Assembly: GCF_027497175.1 (NCBI RefSeq)
Contig: NZ_CP114901.1
Location: 1,798,001 to 1,862,000, forward strand
Direction of reading: 5' to 3'
From: Verrucosispora sp. WMMD573
GTDB lineage: Bacteria > Actinomycetota > Actinomycetes > Mycobacteriales > Micromonosporaceae
Length of the DNA: 64,000 nucleotides
Shown piece by piece: positions 51,885-61,236 of this stretch. Each line of letters starts with the position of its first letter. The stretch's first letter is position 1. The notes beneath the pieces were generated by a model. The model searched no databases. It had not been told where the DNA came from and saw only the letters and a list, made by a program, of their open reading frames with translations. The translations under genes and the position numbers were made by a program.

Positions 51885-53066
51885 ATGATTTTCCGAAACC
51901 GGGCTGCCGCGTACCTGGGTGCCGGTGCCGCCGGTGTCCTCGCGGCCGGTACCTTCGCCGCACCGGCTCTGGCGGACGACACCGCGGACCTCGCCATCAA
52001 GGCGACCGGCACCACGATCGCGGTCGGTGCGCCGGGCAAGGACGCCAGCGTCTCGCTGTTGAACAAGAGTGACGTCGACGCCAAGAACGTGCTCGTCGCC
52101 CTCGACATCAGCAAGCTGAAGACCGACCTCGTCGACATCGACGAGAGCGGCTGCAACCCGCGCGAGGACGGCTGGATCCTCTGTGGCATCGAGGGTGACA
52201 CCATCCGTGCCGGCGAGGACGTCGACTGGTTCTTCCCGTTGACCCGCAAGGGTGCCGAGGTCGGCCCGGCCGGCTCCATCACCGCGGTGATCCTGCACGG
52301 CGGCCCGGACCCGGACGAGTCCGACAACGTGGTGACCGTGGACGTCAAGGTCGAGGGCACCGGGCCGGACCTGACCGTCGTCGCCGACGACGTCCGCAAG
52401 GCCGTCAAGGCCGAGGGCGGCACGATCACCGAGGTCGGCGACCTGTACGCGGGCAACACCGGTCAGCTCATCTACGGTGCCTTCAACCAGGGTGACCAGG
52501 CCGCCCGCGGTCTGCGTATCGAGGTGCAGCTGCCCAAGGGCGCGACCTTCGCGGAGAAGGAGCCGGACTGCACCTACAACGCCGCGATGACCTCACTGAC
52601 CTGCGAGTACACCAAGGCCGTCCTCGTCCCGGCCGCGCAGGACACCGACGGTGACGACCTCTACTCCGGTGCGCGCTTCTACAACCTGGTGAAGGTCGCC
52701 GACGGTGTGAAGCCGAGCAGCCTGACCGGTGGCAAGGTCACCATCGACTCGCTGTCGGTGCAGGAGTCCCCCAGCGTCCTCCGGTCCGCCGCCACCTCGG
52801 CCCTGCCGGAGAACGCCACGGGCGTCGCGGCCAACGACGTCGACCCGAGCGACAACACCGACGACTTCGCGGTGGTCGTGGCCGCCGAGGGCGGCTCCGG
52901 TGGTGGCGACGGTGACGGCCCCGGCCTGCCGGTCACCGGTGTGCAGGTCGGCCTGATCGGTGGCGTCGGCGCGGGTGTGCTGGCCGCCGGTGTGGCCATG
53001 TTCCTGGTTGCCCGCCGTCGCCGGGTGGTCCTGGTGACCCCGGGCGACGAGAAGACGAACGCCTGA
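51885..53066 (+). CDS. LPXTG-type surface protein
   Basis: A 393-residue exported protein. The signal peptide (ending near FAAPALA) is followed by beta-rich, conserved-Asp/Gly repeats reminiscent of DUF11-like stalk modules, a Gly/Asp-rich linker (GGSGGGDGDGPG) and a C-terminal sorting signal: LPVTG, a hydrophobic helix and RRRR. Sortase should link it to the cell wall. Two Cys pairs (CNPREDGWILC and CTYNAAMTSLTC) may form disulfides. GGGGAG precedes the ATG. No sortase gene is nearby. Ligand and role are unknown. Confidence 0.88.
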   Translation: MIFRNRAAAYLGAGAAGVLAAGTFAAPALADDTADLAIKATGTTIAVGAPGKDASVSLLNKSDVDAKNVLVALDISKLKTDLVDIDESGCNPREDGWILCGIEGDTIRAGEDVDWFFPLTRKGAEVGPAGSITAVILHGGPDPDESDNVVTVDVKVEGTGPDLTVVADDVRKAVKAEGGTITEVGDLYAGNTGQLIYGAFNQGDQAARGLRIEVQLPKGATFAEKEPDCTYNAAMTSLTCEYTKAVLVPAAQDTDGDDLYSGARFYNLVKVADGVKPSSLTGGKVTIDSLSVQESPSVLRSAATSALPENATGVAANDVDPSDNTDDFAVVVAAEGGSGGGDGDGPGLPVTGVQVGLIGGVGAGVLAAGVAMFLVARRRRVVLVTPGDEKTNA

Positions 53067-53112
53067 GGTTCGTCCTCTATCGGCCCGCGCGGGCCGTTCA
53101 CATAACGCACGG

Positions 53113-53150
53113 CAGCGAGGGCGGGATGGGTGACCATCCCGCCCTCGCTG
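53113..53150 (+). terminator. Strong intrinsic-type hairpin after the surface protein gene
   Basis: Perfect 17-base arms (53113-53129, CAGCGAGGGCGGGATGG, and 53134-53150) with a GTGA loop lie 46 bases after the stop. It isolates the surface-protein transcript from menG. Confidence 0.82.
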
Positions 53151-53202
53151 TGTCGCTCGACCCTGGGCGGGCCGTCGACGGCCGGGCTGGCAGAGTGAAG
53201 GG

Positions 53203-53913
53203 GTGAGCCGTACCCCGCAGGGCCAGCGCGCCAGTCTGGACAAGCAGCCGCACGAGGTCGCCGCGATGTTCGACGGTGTCGCGGCCCGTTACGACCTGAC
53301 CAACACCGTCCTGTCGTTCGGTCAGGACCGGTTCTGGCGACGGGCCACCCGTGCCGCGCTCGACCTGCGACCGGGCGACCGGGTGCTGGATGTGGGCGCG
53401 GGCACCGGCGTCTCCACCGAGGAGCTCGCCCAGTCCGGGGCGTACGCGATCGGGGCGGACCTGTCTCTCGGCATGCTGTACGCCGGCAAGCGCACCCGCC
53501 CGCACGTGCCGCTGCTGGCCGGAGACGCCCTGCGGCTGCCCTTCGCCGACGCCAGCTTCGACGCGGTGACCATCTCCTTCGCGTTGCGCAACGTCAACGA
53601 CACCGATGCCGCGCTGGCTGAACTGGCCCGGGTGACCCGTCCGGGCGGCCGGCTGGTGATCTGCGAGTTCAGCACCCCGGTCAATCCCGCGTTCCGCACC
53701 GTGTACCTGTCGTACCTGATGCGTTCGCTGCCGGCCGTGGCCCGGACGGTCTCCAGCAACCCTGACGCGTACGTCTATCTCGCCGAGTCGATCCGGGCCT
53801 GGCCGGACCAGCCGGCGCTGGCGGCGCGGGTGGCCGCCACGGGCTGGGGTCGGGTGGCGTGGCGCAACCTGACCGGTGGCGTGGTGGCCCTGCACCGCGC
53901 GGTCCGCACCTGA
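53203..53913 (+). CDS. menG: Demethylmenaquinone methyltransferase
   Basis: A 236-residue class I SAM methyltransferase of the UbiE/MenG family. [21 protein letters not shown] is the conserved start, [15 protein letters not shown] the SAM loop, and [26 protein letters not shown] and CEFSTPVN family signatures. It performs the last ring methylation of menaquinone. The GTG start at 53203 follows GAAGG. A MenJ-like reductase gene is 0.5 kb downstream on the same strand. Confidence 0.95.
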   Translation: MSRTPQGQRASLDKQPHEVAAMFDGVAARYDLTNTVLSFGQDRFWRRATRAALDLRPGDRVLDVGAGTGVSTEELAQSGAYAIGADLSLGMLYAGKRTRPHVPLLAGDALRLPFADASFDAVTISFALRNVNDTDAALAELARVTRPGGRLVICEFSTPVNPAFRTVYLSYLMRSLPAVARTVSSNPDAYVYLAESIRAWPDQPALAARVAATGWGRVAWRNLTGGVVALHRAVRT

Positions 53914-53970
53914 GCGCCACTTATCCGGCATCCGTTACTCTCCGGGCAGTAATACGTCATTTAGGGAAAT

Positions 53971-53989
53971 AAGGCGATTATGTCGCCTT
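53971..53989. promoter_or_regulatory. Inverted repeat before a small gene
   Basis: AAGGCGA (53971-53977) and TCGCCTT (53983-53989) form a perfect 7-base inverted repeat covering an alternative ATG at 53980. TAAGCT at 53997-54002 would suit a -10 for a leaderless message beginning at the ATG at 54010. Confidence 0.45.
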
Positions 53990-54009
53990 TGCGGCTTAAG
54001 CTGGCCGGC

Positions 54010-54219
54010 ATGACGGATCCGAAGAATGTGGCCATCGGGGATGCCGCGGAGCTGGTGGAGCAGCTCCGGGGCCTGGCCGGAGCGGATCCCGCCGACGTCC
54101 GCCAGGTGGTGACCGAGGTGCTCGCGGCCCTGGACCGGGCCGCCGGCGGCACCTTGCGTGAGCAACTGCCGGAGACCATCCGCGCCAGCCTCGACAGTGC
54201 CGCAGCGGCGCGCCCCTGA
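54010..54219 (+). CDS. Small acidic helical protein
   Basis: A 69-residue, Ala-rich, probably all-helical protein (VGDAAELVEQL-like heptads through AADRAAGGTLREQLPETI). I do not recognise it. An in-frame ATG at 53980 would add ten residues but lies in an inverted repeat. It sits between menG and the MenJ-like gene on the same strand; whether it is functionally linked to them is unknown. Confidence 0.6.
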   Translation: MTDPKNVAIGDAAELVEQLRGLAGADPADVRQVVTEVLAALDRAAGGTLREQLPETIRASLDSAAAARP

Positions 54220-54297
54220 GTGCCGCGTCGTGAGCTGATCGGCAGATGTCAGCAGGAGTCGGCTCCGGTGACCGGGGCCCTTCCCTGCGCCCAGCAG

Positions 54298-54313
54298 GTT
54301 AGGTCGACCTAAC
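54298..54313. promoter_or_regulatory. Perfect 16-bp palindrome upstream of the MenJ-like gene
   Basis: GTTAGGTCGACCTAAC lies 84 bases before the ATG at 54397. A TTACGG/CATAGACT pair just downstream could form the promoter, which would put the palindrome at or above -35, suitable for a regulator. The half-site TTAGGT resembles DtxR-family boxes, but the spacing is shorter than in IdeR sites. Confidence 0.55.
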
Positions 54314-54396
54314 AAGGCGAGCTTACGGTGCCGGTCATAGACTCGTCCCGGCTGGCTTGTGAAGCATTTCACGAGCAGGGCGGGGAGGAGGCGCTA

Positions 54397-55671
54397 ATGA
54401 CCGCGGTGGAGAACGACGCCGACGTGATCGTCGTGGGCGCCGGTCCCGGTGGTTCGGCGACCGCGTACCACCTGGCTCGGCACGGCGTACGCGTGCTGCT
54501 GCTGGAGAAGACCGAGTTCCCCCGGGAGAAGGTCTGCGGCGACGGGCTGACCCCGCGTGCCGTGCGGCAGTTGGTCCGGATGGGGGTGGACACCTCCCCC
54601 GAGGCCGGCTGGCTGCACAACCGTGGCCTGCGGGTGATCGGTGGCGGTGTCCGGCTGGAACTGGACTGGCCGGATCTGGCCAGCTTCCCGAACTACGGCC
54701 TGGTACGCACCCGACTCGACTTCGACGACCTGCTCGCCCAGCGCGCGGTGTCCGCCGGAGCCAAGCTGCGGACCAGCGTGAACGTCATCGGCCCGGTGTT
54801 GGACGGCGACGGCCGGGTGATCGGGGTGCAGGGCGAGGACGGGCCGGACAAGGCACCCGTCACCTTCCACGCCCCGCTGGTGGTGGCCGCGGACGGTGTC
54901 TCGGGCCGGTTCCCGCTCGCCCTCGGGCTGGCCAAGCGGGAGGACCGCCCGATCGGTGTCGCCGTCCGGCGCTACTACCGCTCCGAGGCCCGCCACGACG
55001 ACGACTACCTGGAGTCCTGGCTGGAACTGCGGGCCAAGGGCACCAACGAACTGCTGCCCGGGTACGGCTGGATCTTCGGCCTCGGTGACGGCCGGGTCAA
55101 CGCCGGGCTCGGCATCCTCAACTCGTCCTCGGCGTTCGGCAAGACGAACTACCGGCGGCTGCTCACCGACTGGCTGGCCAACACGCCGCCGGAGTGGGGG
55201 ATGACCGACGAGGCCAACGCCGAGGGTTCGATCCTCGGCGCCGCGCTGCCGATGGGCTTCAACCGGGTGCCGCACTACACCAGGGGGGTCCTGCTCGTCG
55301 GCGACTCCGGCGGCATGGTCAACCCCTTCAACGGCGAAGGCATCGCGTACGCCATGGAGTCCGGCGAACTGGCCGCGGAGGTCGCGGTCCAGGCGCTCGC
55401 CCGGCCGGCCGGCGCCGAGCGGGAGCGGGCCCTGATGGCGTACCCGCAGGAGCTGAAGACCCGGTTCGGCGGCTACTACCGGCTCGGCGGGATCTTCGTG
55501 AAGCTGATCGGCCGTCCGGAGATCATGCGGGTGGCGACCAAGCACGGGATGCCCCATCCCACGCTGATGCGTTTCGTGCTCAAGCTGCTGGCCAACCTCA
55601 CCGACCCGCGTGGCGGTGACGCGATGGACCGGGTGATCAATGCGATGACCCGGGTCGCGCCCGCCGTGTAG
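54397..55671 (+). CDS. FAD-dependent geranylgeranyl reductase family protein, probable MenJ-like
   Basis: A 424-residue flavoprotein. The N-terminal dinucleotide-binding motif VIVVGAGPGGSATAYHLARHG, KTEFPREKVCGDGLTPRAV and the second FAD motif GVLLVGDSGGMVNPFNGEGIAYAMESG are characteristic. Family members reduce isoprenoid double bonds. The location between menG and nuo fits MenJ, which saturates one isoprene unit of menaquinone in mycobacteria; archaeal-lipid-type or chlorophyll substrates are not expected here. GAGGAG upstream selects the ATG at 54397 over the frame start at 54328. Confidence 0.9.
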   Translation: MTAVENDADVIVVGAGPGGSATAYHLARHGVRVLLLEKTEFPREKVCGDGLTPRAVRQLVRMGVDTSPEAGWLHNRGLRVIGGGVRLELDWPDLASFPNYGLVRTRLDFDDLLAQRAVSAGAKLRTSVNVIGPVLDGDGRVIGVQGEDGPDKAPVTFHAPLVVAADGVSGRFPLALGLAKREDRPIGVAVRRYYRSEARHDDDYLESWLELRAKGTNELLPGYGWIFGLGDGRVNAGLGILNSSSAFGKTNYRRLLTDWLANTPPEWGMTDEANAEGSILGAALPMGFNRVPHYTRGVLLVGDSGGMVNPFNGEGIAYAMESGELAAEVAVQALARPAGAERERALMAYPQELKTRFGGYYRLGGIFVKLIGRPEIMRVATKHGMPHPTLMRFVLKLLANLTDPRGGDAMDRVINAMTRVAPAV

Positions 55672-55691
55672 GGGCGCGGAGCAGGCAAGGT

Positions 55692-55718
55692 CCACCCCCG
55701 CCGAAGGGCGCGGGGTGG
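55692..55718 (+). terminator. Hairpin between the MenJ-like gene and nuoA
   Basis: CCACCCC (55692-55698) and GGGGTGG (55712-55718) close an inner CGCC-GAAG-GGCG stem with one bulged base. It follows the stop by 20 bases and precedes nuoA by 62. It may terminate the upstream transcript; nuo would then use its own promoter in the AT-richer stretch near 55720-55745. Confidence 0.5.
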
Positions 55719-55779
55719 GATGTGAATAGTGTGAATTTCGCCAACCACCGAGGGCAGGGAAGGACGAGCAGGAGAAAAA

Positions 55780-56145
55780 ATGTCGCTCTCGCCTTACGTA
55801 CCCATCATCGGGCTGTTCGCCCTCGCCGCGGGTTTCGCGCTGTTCTCGATAGCCGCCGCCCGGTTCGCCGGCCCACACCGCTACAACAGGGCCAAGCTCG
55901 AAGCCTACGAGTGTGGGATCGAGCCTAGCCCGCAGCCGATCGGCGGTAGCCGGTTTCCGGTCAAGTTCTACCTGACGGCGATGCTTTTCATCGTCTTCGA
56001 CGTGGAGATGATCTTCCTTTACCCGTGGGCGGTCTCCTTCGACATCCTGCCGGTCTTCGGGTTCGTCGCCATGTTGGTGTTCATCGGTGCCGTCTTCGTC
56101 GCGTACGCCTACGAGTGGCGGCGCGGCGGCCTGGACTGGGACTGA
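55780..56145 (+). CDS. nuoA: NADH-quinone oxidoreductase subunit A
   Basis: A 121-residue membrane subunit of complex I with three helices. Conserved segments are [14 protein letters not shown] and [27 protein letters not shown]. First gene of the nuo operon, preceded by AGCAGGAGAAAAA. It helps form the quinone-proximal part of the proton pump. Confidence 0.97.
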   Translation: MSLSPYVPIIGLFALAAGFALFSIAAARFAGPHRYNRAKLEAYECGIEPSPQPIGGSRFPVKFYLTAMLFIVFDVEMIFLYPWAVSFDILPVFGFVAMLVFIGAVFVAYAYEWRRGGLDWD

Positions 56146-56158
56146 GGGAGGAACGGCT

Positions 56159-56836
56159 ATGGGTATCGAGGAAAAACTTCCCGCCGGAGTCCTGCTCACC
56201 TCGGTGGAGAAGCTGGTCAACTGGTCGCGCAAGTCGTCGGTCTGGGGCGCCACGTTCGGCCTGGCCTGTTGCGCGATCGAGATGATGGCCGCCGGTGGTC
56301 CGCACTACGACATGGGTCGCTGGGGCATGGAGGTCTTCCGGGCCTCGCCCCGGCAGGCCGACCTGATGATCGTCGCCGGCCGGGTGAGTCAGAAGATGGC
56401 CCCGGTGCTGCGCCAGATCTACGACCAGATGGCCGAGCCCCGCTGGGTGCTCTCCATGGGCGTCTGCGCCAGCAGCGGCGGCATGTTCAACAACTACGCC
56501 ATCGTGCAGGGCGTCGACCACGTCGTACCTGTCGACATGTACCTCCCGGGCTGCCCGCCCCGGCCGGAGATGCTCATCGACGCGATCCTCAAGCTGCGCG
56601 AGAAGATCGGCCACGAGCCGCTCGGCCCGAACGGGCGCAAGATGCTGGCGGCCCGGGAGGCGCGCGGTGACGTGCCGGTGGTGCCGTACGGCTCGATGCC
56701 GTCGTCGTACCGCAGCGACAAGGCCCGGCGGGCCGAGTGGACGAAGGCCGTCCGCGAGGGCCGCGAGGAGCAGCTGCGGATCGAGAACTGGATGAAGGCC
56801 CAGAACCACCTCCACCCGTACGGGGGGATCAAGTGA
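56159..56836 (+). CDS. nuoB: NADH-quinone oxidoreductase subunit B
   Basis: A 225-residue subunit that binds the terminal cluster N2: Cys pair in [11 protein letters not shown], Cys in [13 protein letters not shown] and Cys in [10 protein letters not shown]. It passes electrons to menaquinone at the NuoB/NuoD interface. The C-terminal 50 residues are a basic tail. GGGAGGA sits before the ATG at 56159. Confidence 0.97.
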   Translation: MGIEEKLPAGVLLTSVEKLVNWSRKSSVWGATFGLACCAIEMMAAGGPHYDMGRWGMEVFRASPRQADLMIVAGRVSQKMAPVLRQIYDQMAEPRWVLSMGVCASSGGMFNNYAIVQGVDHVVPVDMYLPGCPPRPEMLIDAILKLREKIGHEPLGPNGRKMLAAREARGDVPVVPYGSMPSSYRSDKARRAEWTKAVREGREEQLRIENWMKAQNHLHPYGGIK

Positions 56837-57564
56837 CTGACGACAAGCCGACCACCGGCGGCGTGCCGATCCCGGTGACGCCGGCCGGCGCGACGAGTGG
56901 GGCGCCGGCCGAGTTCCCGCCGGCCGCACCGGCGGGCCGGGGCATGTTCGGCAACCAGGGCAGCGGCGACGTCTCCGGGTTCGGCGGACTGGTCCGGCAG
57001 CACCACGCGGTCGAGGACTCACCGCGGCCGTACGGCAGCTACTTCGACGAGGTCCGGGACGCGCTGGAGGAGGCGTACCCGGCGTTCGGCGAGGCGATCG
57101 AGAAGGTCGTGGTCGACCGGGGCGAGCTGACCCTGCACATCCGCCCGGAGCGGATCGCCGAGGTCTGCCAGGTGATGCGGGACGATCCGGCGCTGCGTTT
57201 CGAGCTGTGCTCGTCGGTGTCCGGCGTGGACTACCTGGGCGCCGATGCCCGCCGACTGCACGTCGTCTACCAGCTCACCTCGATGACGTACCGGCGGCGG
57301 GTCCGGCTGGAGGCGGCGGTCAGCGTCGAGGAGCCGCACCTGCCCAGCGTCACCGCCATCTACCCGACCGCCGACTGGCAGGAGCGGGAGGCGTACGACA
57401 TGTTCGGTGTCGTCTTCGACGGCCACCCGGCGCTGACCCGCATCCTCATGCCGGACGACTGGGAGGGTCACCCGCAGCGCAAGGACTACCCCCTCGGCGG
57501 CGTGCCCGTGGAGTACAAGGGCGCCGAGATCCCGCCGCCCGACAAGCGGAGGTCTTACCAATGA
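56833..57564 (+). CDS. nuoC: NADH-quinone oxidoreductase subunit C
   Basis: A 243-residue subunit with the 30-kDa signature ([38 protein letters not shown]) near the C-terminus. The first 60 residues are Pro/Gly-rich and poorly conserved. The GTG at 56833 overlaps the nuoB stop. It scaffolds the peripheral arm. Confidence 0.96.
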   Translation: MTDDKPTTGGVPIPVTPAGATSGAPAEFPPAAPAGRGMFGNQGSGDVSGFGGLVRQHHAVEDSPRPYGSYFDEVRDALEEAYPAFGEAIEKVVVDRGELTLHIRPERIAEVCQVMRDDPALRFELCSSVSGVDYLGADARRLHVVYQLTSMTYRRRVRLEAAVSVEEPHLPSVTAIYPTADWQEREAYDMFGVVFDGHPALTRILMPDDWEGHPQRKDYPLGGVPVEYKGAEIPPPDKRRSYQ

Positions 57565-58886
57565 CCGCGTCGAACTACGCCACCGAGCGCGAGACGACCG
57601 AGGGCCGGGTCTTCACCGTCACCGGCGGGGACTGGGACGACGTCGTCTCCGGCGTCGACCCGATCAACGAGGGCCGGATCGTCGTCAACATGGGCCCCCA
57701 GCACCCGTCCACGCACGGTGTGCTCCGGCTGATCCTGGAGCTGGAGGGCGAGACGGTCCGGGAGGCCCGCTCGGTCGTCGGCTACCTGCACACCGGCATC
57801 GAGAAGAACCTGGAGTACCGCAACTGGGTGCAGGGTTCGACCTTCGTGACCCGGATGGACTACCTCTCCCCGCTGTTCAACGAGACGGCGTACTCGCTGG
57901 CCGTCGAGAAGCTGCTCGGCATCGAGGAGCAGATCACCGAGCGGGCCACCACCATCCGGGTGCTCATGATGGAGCTGAACCGGATCTCCTCGCACCTGGT
58001 CTGGCTGGCCACCACGGCGATGGAGCTGGGCGCGATCAACATGATGCTCTACGGCTTCCGGGAGCGCGAGTACATCCTGGAGATCTTCGAGCTGATCACC
58101 GGCCTGCGGATGAACCACGCGTACGTCCGGCCGGGCGGCGTCGCCCAGGACGTGCCGGACGAGGCCATCGTCAAGATCCGCGACTTCCTCAAGCTGATGC
58201 CGAAGCGGCTCAAGGAGTACGAGGACCTGCTCTCCGGGCAGCCGATCTGGCTGGAGCGGACGCAGAACGTCGCGGTGCTGGACGTCACCGGCTGTGTGGC
58301 GCTCGGCGTCACCGGGCCGGTGCTCCGCTCGGCCGGGCTGGCCTGGGACTTGCGCAAGACGATGCCGTACTGCGGTTACGAGACGTACGAGTTCGACGTG
58401 CCGACCCACTCCGACGGCGACGTCTGGGGCCGCTACCTGGTTCGCAACGCGGAGATCCGCGAGTCGCTCAAGCTTGTCGAGCAGGCACTCGACCGGCTCA
58501 AGCCCGGTCCGGTGATGGTGGCCGACAAGAAGATCGCCTGGCCGGCGCAGCTGGCCATCGGCGTCGACGGCATGGGTAACTCGCTGGAGCACGTCGCAAA
58601 GATCATGGGCCAGTCGATGGAGTCCCTGATCCACCACTTCAAGCTGGTGACGGAGGGCTTCCGGGTGCCTCCGGGTCAGGTGTACGTGGGCGTCGAGTCG
58701 CCGCGCGGCGAGTTGGGCGTGCACGCGGTATCCGACGGCGGGACCCGGCCGTATCGGGTGCACTACCGGGAGCCGAGTTTCGTAAACCTCCAGGCCCTGC
58801 CGGCGATGGCCGAGGGCGGCCTGATCGCCGACGTCATCGCCGGCGGCGCCTCGCTGGACCCCGTCATGGGAGGTTGTGACCGGTGA
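57561..58886 (+). CDS. nuoD: NADH-quinone oxidoreductase subunit D
   Basis: A 441-residue 49-kDa subunit. [35 protein letters not shown] and [14 protein letters not shown] are hallmarks; with NuoB it forms the quinone-binding site. The ATG overlaps the nuoC stop (ATGA). The C-terminus ends in the invariant-type DPVMGGCDR. Confidence 0.97.
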   Translation: MTASNYATERETTEGRVFTVTGGDWDDVVSGVDPINEGRIVVNMGPQHPSTHGVLRLILELEGETVREARSVVGYLHTGIEKNLEYRNWVQGSTFVTRMDYLSPLFNETAYSLAVEKLLGIEEQITERATTIRVLMMELNRISSHLVWLATTAMELGAINMMLYGFREREYILEIFELITGLRMNHAYVRPGGVAQDVPDEAIVKIRDFLKLMPKRLKEYEDLLSGQPIWLERTQNVAVLDVTGCVALGVTGPVLRSAGLAWDLRKTMPYCGYETYEFDVPTHSDGDVWGRYLVRNAEIRESLKLVEQALDRLKPGPVMVADKKIAWPAQLAIGVDGMGNSLEHVAKIMGQSMESLIHHFKLVTEGFRVPPGQVYVGVESPRGELGVHAVSDGGTRPYRVHYREPSFVNLQALPAMAEGGLIADVIAGGASLDPVMGGCDR

Positions 58887-59923
58887 CTGTCTTCACTGAC
58901 GAGACGCGGACCAGGGCGCGGGAGATCATCGCCCGCTACCCGGCGGACCGGTCCCGTTCGGCCCTGTTGCCGCTGCTGCACCTCGTGCAGGCCGAGGAGG
59001 GTTACGTCTCCCCGGCCGGCGTGGCGTTTTGCGCCGAGGTGCTCGGCCTGAACAAGGCCCAGGTCGGCGCGGTGGCCAGCTTCTACACGATGTACAAGCG
59101 CCGGCCCACCGGTGACTGGCTGGTAAGCGTCTGCACCAACACCATGTGCAACGTGCTCGGTGGCCAGGAGGTCTACGACACCCTCGCCGAGCACCTGGGC
59201 GTCGGGCACGACGAGACCACCGCCGACGGCAAGATCACCCTGGAGCACGCCGAGTGCCTGGCCGCCTGCGACTACGGCCCGGTGATGACCGTCAACTACG
59301 ACTTCTTCGACGGTGTCGACCCGCAGACCGCGGTCGGGGTGGTCGACGAGCTGCGCGCCGACGGCCGGCCCACGCCGAGCCGTGGTGCCCGCCTCTGCAC
59401 CCTGAAGGAGATGGCGGTCCAGCTCGCCGGCTTCGCCGACGAGCGGGAGGGTGCCGTCGCCGACGGGGTGCCGGGCGAGCCGACCCTGCGCGGTCTGCGC
59501 CTGGCCCAGCAACACGGCATCTCGGCTCCGGGCTTCGACCCGAACACCCCGATCCGCAGCGGCAAGGCGGGGGACAAGCCGGCACCGGCCACCCCGGCGA
59601 AGGCCGCTCCGACCGGCAGCACCGCACCCGACGTTTCGGCGCCGGACCGCAAGTCGCCGCAGGTGCGTACCGCCGAGACCCGGCAGCCGGACGCGCAGAC
59701 CGCGGTCCCGGACGCGCCCGGCACCAAGGTCCCCGTCGACGGGCAGCCGCCCGCGCCGGACGACGCCCGGGCTGCGGAGGCCGCCGGTGCCGCGGCAAAC
59801 AAACCGGCGGGCGACGGCAAGCCGGCCGGTGACGACACCGGGGCGCAGGAGCGCAACCTCAGGGAAGCGGAGTCGACCGGCGGTGGCCGGGACTCCGCGC
59901 ACGACAAGGGGGCTCAGAAGTGA
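58883..59923 (+). CDS. nuoE: NADH-quinone oxidoreductase subunit E with long C-terminal extension
   Basis: A 346-residue subunit. The first 200 residues are a normal 24-kDa thioredoxin-like [2Fe-2S] protein with Cys ligands in [11 protein letters not shown] and CLAACDYGP. The last 140 residues or so (from about [13 protein letters not shown]) are Pro/Ala/Gly/Asp-rich and low-complexity, longer than the usual subunit of roughly 170-250 residues. The core feeds electrons from NuoF. GTG start overlapping nuoD. Confidence 0.95.
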   Translation: MTVFTDETRTRAREIIARYPADRSRSALLPLLHLVQAEEGYVSPAGVAFCAEVLGLNKAQVGAVASFYTMYKRRPTGDWLVSVCTNTMCNVLGGQEVYDTLAEHLGVGHDETTADGKITLEHAECLAACDYGPVMTVNYDFFDGVDPQTAVGVVDELRADGRPTPSRGARLCTLKEMAVQLAGFADEREGAVADGVPGEPTLRGLRLAQQHGISAPGFDPNTPIRSGKAGDKPAPATPAKAAPTGSTAPDVSAPDRKSPQVRTAETRQPDAQTAVPDAPGTKVPVDGQPPAPDDARAAEAAGAAANKPAGDGKPAGDDTGAQERNLREAESTGGGRDSAHDKGAQK

Positions 59924-61236
59924 CCACGCCTGCGCCGCAGACCCTGGCCAAGTTGACGCCCGTGCTCACCAAGCGCTGGCTGTCCCCGGACGCCTGGCGG
60001 ATCGGCACCTACGAGAAGCTGGACGGCTACGCGGCGCTGCGTAAGGCGATCAAGGCGCACCCGGACGACCTGATCCAGTTGGTGAAGGATTCGGGGCTAC
60101 GCGGTCGCGGCGGCGCCGGCTTCCCGACCGGTCTCAAGTGGGGCTTCATCCCGCAGGGTGACGGCAAGCCGCACTACCTGGTGGTCAACGCCGACGAGGG
60201 TGAGCCCGGCACCTGCAAGGACCTGCCGCTGATGACCCACGACCCGCACTCGCTGGTCGAGGGCGTGATCATCGCCTCGTACGCGATCCGGGCCAACCGG
60301 GCCTACATCTACATCCGGGGCGAGGCCGTGCACGCCGCCCGCCGGCTGCGCAACGCGGTGAACGAGGCGTACGCCAAGGGCTACCTCGGCCGCGACATCC
60401 TCGGCTCCGGCTTCGACCTGGATCTGGTGGTCCACTCGGGTGCCGGCGCGTACATCTGCGGTGAGGAGACGGCGCTGCTGGACTCCCTGGAGGGTTTCCG
60501 GGGCCAGCCCCGGCTGCGTCCGCCGTTCCCGGCCACCCACGGGCTGTACGCCAGCCCCACCGTGGTCAACAACGTCGGCACCATCGCCAGCGTGCCGTAC
60601 ATCGTGCTCGGCGGCGCGGACTGGTGGAAGTCGATGGGCACGGAGAAGTCCGCCGGCCCGATGATCTACTCGCTCTCCGGCCGGATCGCCAACCCCGGCC
60701 AGTACGAGTGCGGCCTCGGCATCACGCTGCGCGAGCTGATCGAGCTGGCCGGCGGAATGCAGCCGGGGCACAACCTGAAGTTCTGGACCCCGGGCGGATC
60801 GTCGACCCCGCTGCTCACCGCCGAGCACCTCGACGTGCCGCTGGACTTCGAAGGGGTGGCCACCGCCGGTTCGATCCTCGGCACCACCGCCACGCAGATC
60901 TTCTCCGACCAGGACTGCCCGGTCTACGCGACCTACCGGTGGCTGGAGTTCTACCACCACGAGTCGTGCGGCAAGTGCACCCCGTGCCGGGAGGGCAACT
61001 ACTGGATGGTCCGGGTCTACCGGCGCATCCTGGCCGGTCAGGGCACCCACGACGACCTGGAGACCCTGCTCGACACCTGTGACAACATCCTCGGCCGCTC
61101 GTTCTGTGGCCTGGGTGACGGTGCCACCAGCCCGGTGACCTCGTCGTTGAAGTACTTCAAGCAGGACTACCTCGACTACATCGAGGGACGAACCGCGCCG
61201 AAGTTGTCCGACAAGCAGTTGGTGGGAGCCCACTAA
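59920..61236 (+). CDS. nuoF: NADH-quinone oxidoreductase subunit F
   Basis: A 438-residue flavin subunit. [18 protein letters not shown] binds [26 protein letters not shown] is a second nucleotide segment, and [12 protein letters not shown] with a distal Cys holds cluster N3. Entry point of electrons from NADH. GTG start overlapping nuoE. Confidence 0.97.
   Translation: MTTPAPQTLAKLTPVLTKRWLSPDAWRIGTYEKLDGYAALRKAIKAHPDDLIQLVKDSGLRGRGGAGFPTGLKWGFIPQGDGKPHYLVVNADEGEPGTCKDLPLMTHDPHSLVEGVIIASYAIRANRAYIYIRGEAVHAARRLRNAVNEAYAKGYLGRDILGSGFDLDLVVHSGAGAYICGEETALLDSLEGFRGQPRLRPPFPATHGLYASPTVVNNVGTIASVPYIVLGGADWWKSMGTEKSAGPMIYSLSGRIANPGQYECGLGITLRELIELAGGMQPGHNLKFWTPGGSSTPLLTAEHLDVPLDFEGVATAGSILGTTATQIFSDQDCPVYATYRWLEFYHHESCGKCTPCREGNYWMVRVYRRILAGQGTHDDLETLLDTCDNILGRSFCGLGDGATSPVTSSLKYFKQDYLDYIEGRTAPKLSDKQLVGAH

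Noticed and set aside
54298..54313. IdeR/DmdR iron box
   Set aside because: The half-sites match TTAGGT, but the spacing between them is two bases rather than about seven as in the 19-bp consensus.
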